Shown: in pieces, positions 24,181 through 36,436 of the stretch
Position numbering within the stretch: position 1 is the stretch's first letter
Layout: each line of letters starts with the position of its first letter
Assembly (NCBI GenBank): GCA_022702705.1
Contig: CM040427.1
Span: 69,290,783-69,354,782 of the forward strand
Direction of reading: 5' to 3'
DNA from: Papilionanthe hookeriana x Papilionanthe teres
Lineage: Eukaryota; Streptophyta; Magnoliopsida; Asparagales; Orchidaceae
DNA: 64,000 bases
Translations under genes and position numbers: made by a program
Notes under the pieces: generated by a model
What the model saw: only the letters and a program-made list of their open reading frames with translations
What the model was told of the DNA's origin: nothing
Database searches by the model: none

Positions 24181-24975
24181 CGTACATACCACAATTATGT
24201 ATTCACATATCTAACACTTTGAACTTTCATATTTACATACATAATACTTAAAAATTTAACATTACATAAAAAATTCCACCATTACTATGATTTTAGAAGT
24301 AAAATACACCTTTTCATGCAAAATATTATGACACCAAAGTGTTACAAATGTAAATATCAAACTTTAGCATAAAAATAGGGGTGTAAAAGAGTCAAACAAG
24401 AACGAGCCCAAACTCAACTCGTGTTCGGCTCATTAAAAAATATCATTGTTCGTGTTTAGCTCGTTTATATTTCGAACACAAAAAGTGTGTTTGTGTTCTA
24501 TTCGTTTGCTTAGTGAGACGAGCACGTGTTCGCATATAAAGAGTCCTTTTAACAGCCTTACTCAGACAACCATAGGATGTTAAGCGTTAGGGCAAATTTT
24601 AAATCTTATTATTTATATTAAAACATCATTTAAATATAATTTAATATATTTTACTCCATTTTTAATTAATTATTTTAATTGATTATAAATATTTATAGCA
24701 TTATATTCAATTAATTTTTTTAAGAATAGTACTCCTCAAAAAATATATATATATAGTATTTCGAGCCAAAACGAGCCGAACACAAACGAACGAATCTTTT
24801 TTCATGTTTGACTCGTTTATGTATCGAGCATAAAAAAAGTATTTGTGTTTAGCTTGTTAACTTAGTAAACAAATCGAACACGAGCTTTTTAACTCACCGA
24901 GCACGAGTTATTCGCGAACAACGAGCCGTTTTGACAGACCTACATAAAATTATGTGATATGCATGTAAAATTTCC
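24181..24975. mobile_element. Fold-back MITE split by a later MITE
   Basis: The left part (24181-24375) begins GTACATACCACAATTATGT and runs to ...CAAACTTTAGCATAAAA. The right part (24943-24975) carries the family end ATTATGTGATATGCATGTAAA. Joining the halves restores the GGGCATTTACATG family layout, so the hAT-like element between them inserted later. Confidence 0.6.
24376..24942. mobile_element. hAT-like MITE, copy 3, nested
   Basis: It starts TAGGGGTGTAAAAGAG and ends TTTTGACAGACCTA. The flanks CATAAAAA and CATAAAAT form a 7/8 target duplication. Ends are rich in GTTCGTGTT-type repeats but are more diverged than in copies 2 and 4. It has no coding capacity. Confidence 0.72.
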
Positions 24976-25290
24976 TTGCCTTCTTGGTATCGAGTTCAAG
25001 CTGTTCATACATCCAACATCAGCCCAGTGAACAAAAATGCAATATGAATGGGATTGCAAAGTAGAATTAAAAGAAGAAGAGTAGGGAACCAAGCTTGAAC
25101 AACTGACTTTTCCTTCATGAAAACTTTTAAAGGGAAACAAACTGTAACAATAATCTACAGCTGATGCGTTTCTAATCATTCAACAACAGGTTTCTGATAC
25201 TGTAATTAGCCTCTAAATAACAATTTTACAAAGTGAAACAAGCTATAACAAGAATCTACACCTGATGCATTCAATGAACAAAATTACATT

Positions 25291-28200
25291 TTACCTTATG
25301 GCCCCATTGGCAATGGACAAGACTTTGCAGATCCCAGCAGAAGTAGTAAAAGGAGAATCTTTGTAATAAGCAACAAGTTCTGCATCTGTGTGCAGATCTA
25401 CCTGCACCTTCTCCCAGACCTTACTCTTTGCATTCAGCAGCCCATCAGGTTCCCCTGAATAACCTGGAAAGGATACTCGCTCTCCTACTACAGCTGAAGC
25501 TGGAGGATCAACTAATTCCACCTGAAAATTCCAAATTTTCAATCTTAAGAGATCCAACAACTAAATCAAGAGTAGAGCAAGAACATTCAAACTTGAAATG
25601 AGAAGCATTAAATGCATGATAGTAATAAAGACTAAGGGACAGCTTGGGACAATTTTCTGTCTGCTTTAGGTTTCAAATCGCCAGAAAAATTATATTTGGA
25701 GAATTACTTCTTTGCTCCTATCTAAATTTTTTGTAGTGAGCAGCTGCTTTTTATAATCAAATCTAATAAGAAAGCTATTATCTGATATTTTAGAAAATAT
25801 ATATATATTTATAACTCACACTGCAGTTTTCTAAGATGTAGCTTTACAACCGCCTTTACAAAAAAACTGCAGCTATCCTAAATGAACAAAAAATCGGGTA
25901 AAACAAATAGTACTTGACTTTCAACCAAGTAAATTAGTTTACATTGCACACCATAACAAGAATGGAATGTCTAAGTGAGGCTATAGTCAATTTATCGACT
26001 TTAAAAGCTATGAACCTAATCAAAGTTGTCTAAAAAGACCATATAAAACATTTGAAAACATGATAGGAGAAGCTTACTTTGGTGTGGTCATCATTGGAGG
26101 CAGCAAGTACCATTGCATGCGACTTAATTCCTCTCATGTTTGCCGGTTTTAGATTACAAAGAACACAAACTTTTCGATTCTGTTCATGTCATTAAGAAAC
26201 TCCAAATCAGGATATTTGAGAAAAGGGCAATATTGGTATGATGAATTTTACCGAAAGATTATTATTTAACAAAAAAAAGCAAAAGAGTTCAAAAATCACC
26301 AACCTCCATTTCTTCAAGAGGAATGTACTTGACAAGACCACTCACAACGGTCCGAGTTGATCCTTCACCCACATCAATTTCTTCGATGTATAGTGAGTCG
26401 GCATCGGGATGCTTTCGAACCTTTGTGATTTGACCTACGCGTATATCAAGCCTTGAAACGGATATTTCTGCTTCGGGGGCCTTTGGTTTCGTGTTAACAG
26501 CAGGCTTCTTCTGCTGTTGTTTCTTCACACTTGCTTCTGCATGGAGAGGGCAAAAGAGGCGAACTTTATATTGTACACAAAGCAAAAGTCAGCAGTTTAT
26601 AATGCACTCAAATATATTGGACACAAAGCAAAAAATAGACAAACATTAAACTTTATGACCAATGTTATTATCAAGAACTAAATAGAATAATGACTAAAAT
26701 TGTATTCCATTTACCCTAACAAGAAGAATTAATACCAGATAATTTAGTGCTCTTAAGCTGCTCGGCTATCTTCTTTGCATCAGTTTCTGTCTTCTCAATT
26801 CTTTCAGCTTGACTACCAGCATATCTCTGTCTTAAGCTTTCCATTTCTTCATCTTTCTGTGCAGAGCATAGGCAGTCAAATTGGAGGAGCAATGGAGAAA
26901 ATTCAATAAAAAAAAATACTAACCAGTTCCCTGAAAAGTGGTTCAGGTTTCCCAATTTTATGGCCACAAGGAAGAAGATTCCAAAGTTGTTTTGTCCTTT
27001 TAATGTCACCTCCTTCGCTACACAATGACAGATATGTTTCTGGGTGCAAATTAAGCTGTTTCAACACCTAAAACACCAAAAATAAAGAAAATATGTTACA
27101 TTTATAACCCCAAAGACGAGGCCTTTTAAATGAAGAAACTATAACTATTCAGAAACTGAAAAATAATTTACTTCGACAGAGAAGGAAGGCATAAAAGGTT
27201 CCAGTAAACATGCAAGCAGCAGTACAAGCCCAGCTGAAGTCCTCATCACAATTGAACATGATGACAGGTCTTCTCTGTAGAGTTTCCAAAATTGGCTCTC
27301 CTACATTACATGTTAGGATAAGTAACTCAGTTAAACCAATCACAGAAAACAAACAGATAAGCTTATAACAAAATATAAATAAAAAAGTTAATTTTGCCTG
27401 TAAATAAGCATTTCCCTCACTCGAAATACTCATGGCAGTTTTCAGGCCTTGTTTTAATTTAACCTGTCAAAGAGGTGAAAAAATAAATCATTTTGCATCA
27501 TTTATGCTGCAGTTTGTGATAGGTTTTAAATGAATTCACCACCTTCTCCATGGCAACAAGATACTGCTCTACAAGTATAAATACTTTATCCGCCAACGTT
27601 TTCGTTAAATGATGGGATTCTGCATGAGGAGCATCAGGTATGGTGGAATTGTACCCTGATCCTGTCAGAAAAATGTAGGTGACATTTACATAAAACGAAG
27701 TAAGAGAGGAATGTTCACAGAAAAGAATGTTTGAATGGGCCAGAAATATTGCTCTTTCTAGTATGTTTGTGAGATAAACAGCTTATAGGTAGAAACTGCA
27801 GTTTATGAAAAATTACAAATCCCAAGAATCTGCTGACACAAAAGTTTTCCTAAAGAAAAATTTTTAACAATTGATAGCGGAATAAAACCATGAACAAATT
27901 AGGTGAATAGTAAAATACCATAGAAGGTAAAGAAGCTCATCATGCACTAAAAGAGAGTGGAAGAGCAACAAAGGAACTAAGAAGCTGCTAAAAATACCAT
28001 ATAGATGGAAAAGATTTCCAGAACAATCTCAGGTGACAAAATAAAATCGTCAATTACAGTTAATGGTCACTTAGCCATGAATACATTGTACGTGTATCTA
28101 GGTCTGCTCACTATAGAATGAACATTTACGCCTAAAATGTTTCATTTGCCAAACAGTGTTGCAACTGTAGCATTAAACCAATATCATCCCATATCAAATC

Positions 28201-31200
28201 GCATGATAATAGATGGAATGTCACCACATTATCGTCTGCCACACAAAATCAAATGCTCTTAATATTAAAATTATTTTTTAAATATGATAAAAAGGGTAAG
28301 ATGAAAAGCAGCATATTCTCTTAATAACAATAAATTATAATAATAAATTCTCCTCTTCATACACATAAAACATTTAAACATAAAGTATTATCCAGCAAAA
28401 GAAAGCATGCAAATGAGAAGTAGAATGGTATTGCCCTTTTTCAACAAAAGAGAGATTGAAATCCACATTCAGCCCCGACCAAAAATAAAAAAATTAACTT
28501 GTATCTCTCCATGGCCTAGCTTTACATCATTACATTAGATATGTAATAGTAATAAATTATATTTATTTTAATATTGACACCATCTCCTACTCGAGTTTGC
28601 ATCTAACTCATACCAAACATTGCAAACTTTTATAGATCAAAGAGTCTGCAAAAATTTTCTTTACAATCTAAATTCTTTTCTTGTATAAAAATTTTCCCTT
28701 CTATCCTTGATCTTTCCACATTAATATATGTAGTAAAGCCAAATCTTTTAGCCTTAATTATAAAAATTTTTATTTCTAATTTTATCAAAAGATTTAAGCA
28801 ATTGCATTCTTGCAAAAATTGCATGCTCATTACAATGGTCGATCACATATAGATATGCATCGCTTGTTGGATGTACAATAAAACCCAGACCCTCAACATC
28901 CGAAACAAAGCGTAGTAAAAAGTTAACAATTAACACCAAACACAATGAGATAAGTCATCGTGAGTGACAATGGGGCCGCAGCCACAAGAACTGAAGTAAG
29001 AATATCAATAACAATTAAGCTAGAACATTTTGAATATGATCAGCTGAAGAACCTTTTTCCCGTAATAAAAATAGTTGCAAGATATGTTAAGCCACAATAA
29101 TTCATATTTGCACATTTACAGAAATCTTCAAATATTTGTAGGTGTTTGTTACTTTTCATTCATAAAATGACACAATGTTAACAAGTTACAAGTTTATAAG
29201 ACTAAATTACAAATAATAACAATTGCATGTGAGAATTTAGACCAACCTGATGGTTTGGCAATGAAGCTCAAAACACGGTTAACAAAGTTTCCTAAGTTAT
29301 TCAGTAACTCGTTGTTTAGCTTAGCCTGCAAATCTGTCCATGTGAACAAAGTGTCGGAGACCTAGTTAAACCCAAATAATTTATGATTTCAGCTCAAACT
29401 TAGTAAAAACTAAGTATAAAGTTCTTAAAAGTTAAAAAATGTCTAAAGTTCATAAACTAACGTCTAAGAAGTTGCAGAAAGTACAGTACTATTGAAGCTC
29501 ACCTCTGGCCTATTAGTAAGCAAATAATAGCGCCAAACATCTGAGGGAATATTTGTGTCCTTTGCATCATTACCAAAAATACCGACACCCTTGCTCTTGG
29601 AGAACTTGCCTGACAATGCAGAGAACAGTAAGGAATTGGATTTTCACATAAATAGATCACCAGAAGAATTAACTCAGATGTAATGAAAATGCAGAACAAG
29701 TTTTTTGTGCAACTTTTGAGGAAAACAACCTCACAAACAAAATATTACTTCAGCCTAGAAAAATTAAGAATAAACTGTATTCGTGTCTAAAAGAATACAA
29801 CAACAACAAAAAGCCTCTATCCCACTGAGTGGGTTCCGCTGCATGAAACATTTTTCTGCATTGCGTCTCAAAGATTATATCAAAGAAAATCCAGAGTAAA
29901 AAATATTATGCATTCCCTGTATGCATGCAGCACTGATAAGGAATGAATAAATAATGAGAATTCATATAGTAAATCACCAAACTATTATGATAACCATGAT
30001 GGAGATGATACTAGCTATAAGAAGCTAATCAGGTCATAATATCGAGGAACTAATATTCATACAGCTAAAAGTCTTATAGATTTCTTTTAATTATGTAGCA
30101 CTCAATAGAAATGAATGAATATGGAGAACACAAAAAGCAAACATACATAGCTGAGAAAAGGTTATTGAGGATGAAGATTGTGATGAGAGGTTTTAAGCAA
30201 GTTAAAGCCGGCCAGAATATCAAGAATACCCAGATTATCCACAAATTGAACTATCAAAAATCATGGGTTAACATGCTCAGAAATAACATTGAATACAAGT
30301 ATAAGAACTAAGAAGAACTGGATTAAAAATCCAAAATAAATTAATGCTGAAACAAAAGGCGACATTAAATTGCCAAAGCTACAAAAACTATTAAAACCAA
30401 AACCAGGTAAGGAATTGTAAACAAGTGAAGCCAAATTACATAAAACCTGGTGCAGATCCTTTGTGCTAAAACAAAGTGATGGGTGAGAAGGAACATCAGG
30501 ATTGGGTTGTTTGAACTAACTAATTCTAAAGTGTAAGAAGGTGACATTTGTGGCTAGAAGTTCAAAACAAAAAAAAAATATGTTTATTACAAAAACCTAA
30601 AATCGAATTGTAATAAGAAAGAACTATAAAAACATGATGGAATCTACCAAAATCCCTACCCATTGTTCATCCTGTTAGCCAGCACAATGACACACATTAC
30701 AGAGATTGAAAGTTTGCAACTAGCACTATCATAACTTCAAAACAGAATATAGAAAGGAGAAAAAGAGTAAAATGTGTGGGGCCAGGCAGAATCACTGTAG
30801 CTAATGCAAAATAAGAAAAGATTTTGCACAGCAAAATTCTCAGTATAGTATTTGCAATTTTAAGATATGAACAAAAAAATACGACAACATAGAGTGTTGT
30901 TAAATAGTAAAGATCAAATGTATTAAAGTAGCACAGAACAGTTTTTGATAATTAACAATGAAATACCTGATTCATAATTTAGATACTCCGTTACACTTAT
31001 GGTCTTCAATAATGTCCAGTTTTCACCTGTTCCCAGAAGAGCAGAAGGGAACATGACCTAGAATTGTCATTTAAAAAGAACATGAAAACTTAGAAGCAAA
31101 TTACAAAGAAAAATATTTATCACAAATATGGCAAACTATACTCAACATTATAACATGAGTCCAATTTATTGATATAGTTTTATTTGATAGTCACTCATAC

Positions 31201-33183
31201 ATTACAGAAGCAGTACTCCAACGTCCTAAATTACATTGAACAGCCTATACATCCAACAATTAAATTATCAAAATAACCAAAACAAACAGTAAGGATAAAG
31301 GAGCAAAGCATAGTTTTCTTGTAAGTAAAGCTTAAACACGATATGTAAGTTTAGAAACCATGATCAATTTTATAGAAAAAAAATAACACTTAAAGCACAT
31401 ACAAAAAATATTCAACAAAATTTTCTAGACAAAAAAGGAATTGATAAGAGTAATAAATGCCTAAAGACAATTTTAAATAAATATGAAAAAATAGCTGCTA
31501 TAAATAAGGAAAAGACAGGTGATTCCAGGTTCACAAGTTCTTTACATCTCTTTATTCATACTATTTACACATTTGTCACCTCAAAACTATGTGCAAATAA
31601 TGACCGTCATTCTTACCGTGTGAAATGGCACATTGTCCTTGCCCATAAACTGAAAGAGCTCTACATTATCAGGATTTTTCCACCATTTCTCCCAATCCGG
31701 TGTGTAGCACGAAGTGATAGATAAATATCCAATTGGAGCATCAAACCACACGTAAAACACCTGGAACATACAGCAACTCAATCAATATCCACGAATTGTC
31801 GACTGATAATCCCAATAATAGTTCCTAAAAGTGTATAATTTCATCAATATTATACATAATTTTCAAACATGAAAGTTGTATGGAACCATAACAAAATGCA
31901 CTTCCCGACTTTAACCTTATCTCTATATTTTTCATGCGGCACCGGAACACCCCACTTAAGGTCTCTTGTAATACAACGAGGCTTTAACCCTTCTTTCAGC
32001 CACGCATGTGTAGCCTGAATGGCATTTTGGCTCCACCCACCAGCCACTGACGTACTGGTAATATACTCTTCCAATTTATCCTTAAGCAAAGGGAGCTCAA
32101 GGAACAAGTGATCTGTTTCACGTACTCTTGGAGTGTTCCTACACACCTGATGTAGCAAAACAATGTTTGTAAGAAAAAAAAAAGTTCCGGATCATATAAC
32201 GATCAGCTCAACCACATAATGTACAACTAACCTTGCATTTAGGATCTTGTAATTCAGTTGGGTTTAGCAAGTTCCCACATTTTTCACATTGATCACCTCG
32301 TGCAGACTCATAATTACAATTTGGCCTAGGGCATGTACCCTCCACAAGCCGATCAGCTAAGAAGCGTTCACATTTATCACAATAAAGCTACAATGTAGAT
32401 TCAAATTAACGTTATGGAAGCTATAAATTTAAAAAACAGAAGATAAATAAAGAAGCCTTAATATTTGTAAATCTCTGATAAAAGAAGAGCAATATAAGGT
32501 TAGTTTAAAAGCATGCCTGCTGCATAGTGTTCTCAGACAACCATTTATTTTCCAAAAGTGCTTGAAATATGGCTTGGCAGACTTCAGTTTGTTGCGGAGT
32601 AGAGGTGCGTCCAAACTCATCAAAACTTATGTCAAACCATTTGTAAACCTCCTTATGAATTGCATGGTATCTGGCCAAAGAATTATTTGTTGAGATCAAT
32701 TAAACTCCCTAAAATAAAGCTTATAAACCAAATGTATGCCATATTTAAAAATAAGTGGAAGCAGATTTGCAGATGCAACATTCAGTAAAATAAAAGACTG
32801 GAGAAACAACTCACTTATCGCAAATCTCCTTAGGTGTGCAGTTCTCCTCCATCGCCTTAGTTTCAGTAGAAGTCCCATACTCATCAGTGCCGCAAATATA
32901 TATTGTATTGTAACCTCGCAGCCGGCAGTAGCGCGCGAATACATCGGCGCTCAAAACACCTAAAAAAGTAAACTTTTTTGCAGTCACGCTCCAAGAAACA
33001 TCCAAAGAAGCCAATTTTAATTTCAATTGGGTTAAAAGGCGAATTAAAAACCAATTCATTACATCCGATGATATTGCCGAGGTGGGGAACGTTATTGACA
33101 TAGGGAAGAGCGCTGGTGATGAGAATGTTTCGCTTCCCAGGGATCGGCAGCTTTGCGGTCTTATTCCCTGCGAATTCCCCCAT
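25291..33183 (-). CDS. Cytosolic methionyl-tRNA synthetase with C-terminal EMAPII-like domain, 17 exons, frame broken in exon 7
   Basis: The product charges tRNA-Met with methionine. Exons: 33063-33183, 32815-32959, 32517-32670, 32232-32387, 31916-32146, 31617-31760, 30967-31058, 29503-29609, 29247-29361, 27543-27661, 27398-27463, 27172-27300, 26924-27067, 26736-26856, 26304-26536, 26078-26179, 25291-25521. Without one extra base the product is 802 residues, normal for plant MetRS. HLGN (residues 34-37) is the HIGH motif, KFSKS (349-353) is the KMSKS loop, and a cysteine-rich zinc region lies at 141-192. Residues about 420-560 form the anticodon-binding domain and about 640-802 the EMAPII-like tRNA-binding domain. 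Start MGEFAG is the first ATG in frame. No organelle signal is seen, so it is cytosolic. An A-run of five (31020-31024) needs four; as written, translation stops in exon 7. Introns 3 and 11 have GC donors. Gene identity is certain; whether the break is real is not. Confidence 0.93.
27662..29246 (-). other. Intron 9 of methionyl-tRNA synthetase gene
   Basis: This 1.6-kb GT-AG intron is AT-rich, and no element or gene was recognised inside it. Two short minus ORFs near 28630-28945 have no domain. Confidence 0.8.
29610..30966 (-). other. Intron 7 of methionyl-tRNA synthetase gene
   Basis: This 1.36-kb GT-AG intron is AT-rich and shows no recognisable element. It separates the exon carrying the frame break from the KMSKS-loop exon. 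Confidence 0.8.
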
Positions 33184-33390
33184 TTCCTTCGATATTGAAG
33201 GGAATGAAGGAAAAGAAATCGAGGAACAAGCTAGGGTTTTGAAAGAGGTGGCTGAACAACCGGAGTCGGAAGCGGGAGTGGCGGAAAAGAAGAAGATTGA
33301 AATAAATCAGAAGAAAATAAATCGAACCGCAAAGGAAATAAATCGGCGTGGAAGTTTGAAACGCCAATAGAAAATGAAAAAGAATATAAA

Positions 33391-33397
33391 TTATATA
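33391..33397 (-). promoter_or_regulatory. Candidate TATA box of methionyl-tRNA synthetase gene
   Basis: TATATAA on the gene's strand lies about 210 bp upstream of the ATG, in an otherwise modestly AT-rich flank. Position is plausible, but chance matches are common in this DNA. Confidence 0.3.
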
Positions 33398-33495
33398 TTT
33401 AAAAAAAAAGGAATGAAATGACAAAATGACCCTATTTCAGTGTGGAAGTTTGAAAGGCCAATATGGTGAACATAAGGAGCGTTTGTTTTAGCTAT

Positions 33496-33800
33496 TAGGG
33501 TTTGTTTGGGGCAGCTTATTTGATGCGGTGGCGTTTTAAAAACGCACCTGTCCTGTTTGGGTGAACTGCATTTTGGCAGCTTATGCTTTCAAAACGCTGA
33601 AAATAGTATTTTCACACCGCACATATTTAGGTGCGGTGCATCTATCTAGGTGTGATGACAGTTTTTTGTCTGCGATCTGGCCTTTCCAAAAAAAAATAAA
33701 AATTTATAATAGTCATTGCACCTAGATTATCAGCAAATTATTTTTAATCAGCTTATTAGCAGATTATTCAATAAGCTGCAGCTGCCCAAAACAGACTCTA
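33496..33800. mobile_element. Possible hAT-type MITE upstream of the synthetase gene
   Basis: The left end TAGGGTTTGTTTGGGGCAGC and the right end GCTGCCCAAAACAGACTCTA are imperfect inverted repeats about 305 bp apart. No matching 8-bp flanks were found, so the boundaries are tentative. Confidence 0.45.
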
Positions 33801-34278
33801 AAACTGTATTTTGAAACCAACTTTATTTTAGGATTTTTGATTCTGCGTTTTCATACTTGTGACTGTGGGCAATGGGGTGCATTCCGCGCTTCGCGAAAAA
33901 AATTAGTGAGTGATATTTTTGGATAAGATATGAAAGATTTGAGTGTTAGAAATATAAAAGATCAAAATGTATGTGTTACATATATAAATTCATAAGAATT
34001 GTGTGATGTGCATGTAAATGCCTCTTTATTTATGAAATTCACATTGATGTCATAAAACTATGGGTGAAAATGTACGTTTCACTTTTAAAAAAACTAGTAA
34101 TAATGATATATATGATGTAATGTTGAACATTTGAGGGTTATTTATATAATTATGAAAGTTTAGGTTCTAAATATGAATTTTGTGGTTTTAAATATGAAAG
34201 TTTAGTTTTTAAATGCAAAGGATCAGTTTTATTCCTCTTGCACATAAGATTATTTTGAGGGCTGAGGGGTATTATAGC

Positions 34279-35015
34279 TAGGGGTGTAAAAGAACCAAAT
34301 ATGAACGAACAGAGCTAGTGTTCGTGTTCGAAATGTTCGAATACATCATTGTTCGTGTTTGGTTCGTTTAACAAACCGAACAAAAAAAAATTGTTCGTGT
34401 TCGTCTCGTTTGCTTATCGAACTAATCGAACACGAACTTCCTGGCGAATTGAACATGAACTGTTCACGAACAACGAGTTTTTTTTACAGCCCTAGCTTTG
34501 ATAGCATACTTCCTCAAAATTAAGCAAATTGATCATTTATTCCGTACACATCAGGTAATCCATACCTCATCAAAATGAAGCAAACCGATTAAGTTGTTCA
34601 GGGTTTTGTTTAGGATTTTATTTTAATATATAGTATAGTATATTAATTATAATATTATAATATTTATATTAATATAATTAATACTATAATAATAATATTA
34701 TTATTATTAATTTATCATATATTATAATTTATAGAAGTTTAATTATTTAAAATATGGTAAATTTTTATAATATATAATTATTTTTAAAATATCATAAATT
34801 TTATATATATAATTATTTTAAATCATTTTATAATTCGAATAATAACGAACCAAACACGAATGGACACATCACTGTTCGTGTTTGGTTTGTTTAACAAACC
34901 GAACGAAACAAATTTTCGTGTTCATCTCGTTTGCTTATCGAACGAATCGAACACGAACTTTTTGGCGAACCGAACACGAACTGTTCGCGAACAATGAACT
35001 TTTTTGACAGCCCTA
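34279..35015. mobile_element. hAT-like MITE, copy 4 (reference copy)
   Basis: It starts TAGGGGTGTAAAAGAACC and ends TTTTTTGACAGCCCTA. The flanks ATTATAGC and ATTATAGT form a 7/8 target duplication. Two direct modules rich in CGAACACGAAC (about 34300-34495 and 34840-35010) flank a 330-bp AT-rich core. The first module itself closes with an internal ACAGCCCTA (about 34487-34495). Confidence 0.82.
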
Positions 35016-36436
35016 ATTATAGTTATTAGTCACTTTTTAAAACTGTGTTTTTCAAATATATCAACGATTTCTGAAATACCAACATTTGAACAATAGATTA
35101 TTAACAGCTGCTTTTGAATTGAAATTTTGTACAGACACGGTTGAAACCAACACACTATTAGTGGTTGTTTTGCTACGCTTTTTAAATTGAATAGGATAAA
35201 TTCTATAAATTCAGTTCCATCAAATTCAAATATCTTAAACCTATAAATTTTTATGATATAATTTGAATTAAATTCAATTAAATCCCTTTATAATGTTTGT
35301 CGTTCATCTTTTCCTCCTGTGTAGTGACAAAATCCTTCTTCCTTACATTGGTTGGAGCCCCTTAATTTTTAACGTGTGGATTATATTTTTACGTTGGTAA
35401 ATAGCGAGATATGAGAAGGAGAGAGATGCAATGACGGCGCCTATCCAGTGGTGCTCAACTGTGGTGGCGGTTTGAATTGTGTTGGTATTACATTTAATAT
35501 TTTGAATTAGACGAAGAAAAAGTCTCAAAATTTTTAAATTTATTTTAAAATAAATAAAAATAATAATATATAAATAATAAACTCAAATTTAGATTGATTC
35601 ATCTCAAAGTAAATTTAATGAATTTAAATTTGTTCATAAATAATATTTTGATCAAAATATTATCATTTAAACTTTACATAAAAATCACTTAACATTGAGA
35701 TTTTAAAACTTAAGTTGATTTTTTTTTGGATAATTACATACAAATTACTTAACATTTATTTAAATAATGATAAAAATATTGGGAATTTGATTAAAATGAA
35801 ACATATGGAATGAGATTTTCCGATGAATTTTGATATCTCGAAGGTGCTTCTTCTTCTTCCTTTTTTTTTTTTGGTCATGAATCAGAAAGTTTTTGGTGCT
35901 ATGAGCTTTGCATTCATTTGGGTTCGCCAAATGTGATAGTTTATTTTGTTGTTTACAATAGTGTATAAGTGTATTGAATGTGCCATTTGGTTCCCTTCTT
36001 TGGAGCTTGGAGCTCTTTGTATGATCATGAGTGAGTTGGGAGGCTTGTCAAATCTTTTATTTTTCTTTAATATATTGTTGAATCTAGGTTTATCTTGTAG
36101 GGCATGACCAAAGATAAAAGCGGTAGTAATTTTGAGGGAGAAGTAGAGAGAGAAATAAAAGAGCACATATGACTTGTCCTGTAGGTGTGAACCGAGGTAT
36201 TCCCGAGCTCTGTGACTCATTTTATGTATTATAACTTGGGGATTACAAGAGAAAATGGAAGAAAGATCTTCTTACAGAGTATGAGTGTCTAGATAGAAGA
36301 GTCAAACGCTCCCTAATACATGTTATGGGCCTCCTATTTATACGAGATAGAGCCAAAGATGAAAAATTTTATATTTGCCCAATTTTTAATTGGGGGCTAT
36401 ACGTCATTATTGTCTTTTGTCATGTCTTTTCGTATT
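35016..36436. other. Spacer; possible Copia gag relic on minus strand
   Basis: Mostly AT-rich spacer. A 112-codon minus ORF (35882-36220) contains NKINYHIWRTQMNAKL near its end, loosely like the start of a Copia-type Gag (asparagine-tyrosine-tryptophan spacing). This is too weak to call an element. Confidence 0.3.

Noticed and set aside
33496..33800. 8-bp target duplication for the MITE upstream of MetRS
   Set aside because: TTAGCTAT and AAACTGTA do not match, so the element ends remain uncertain.
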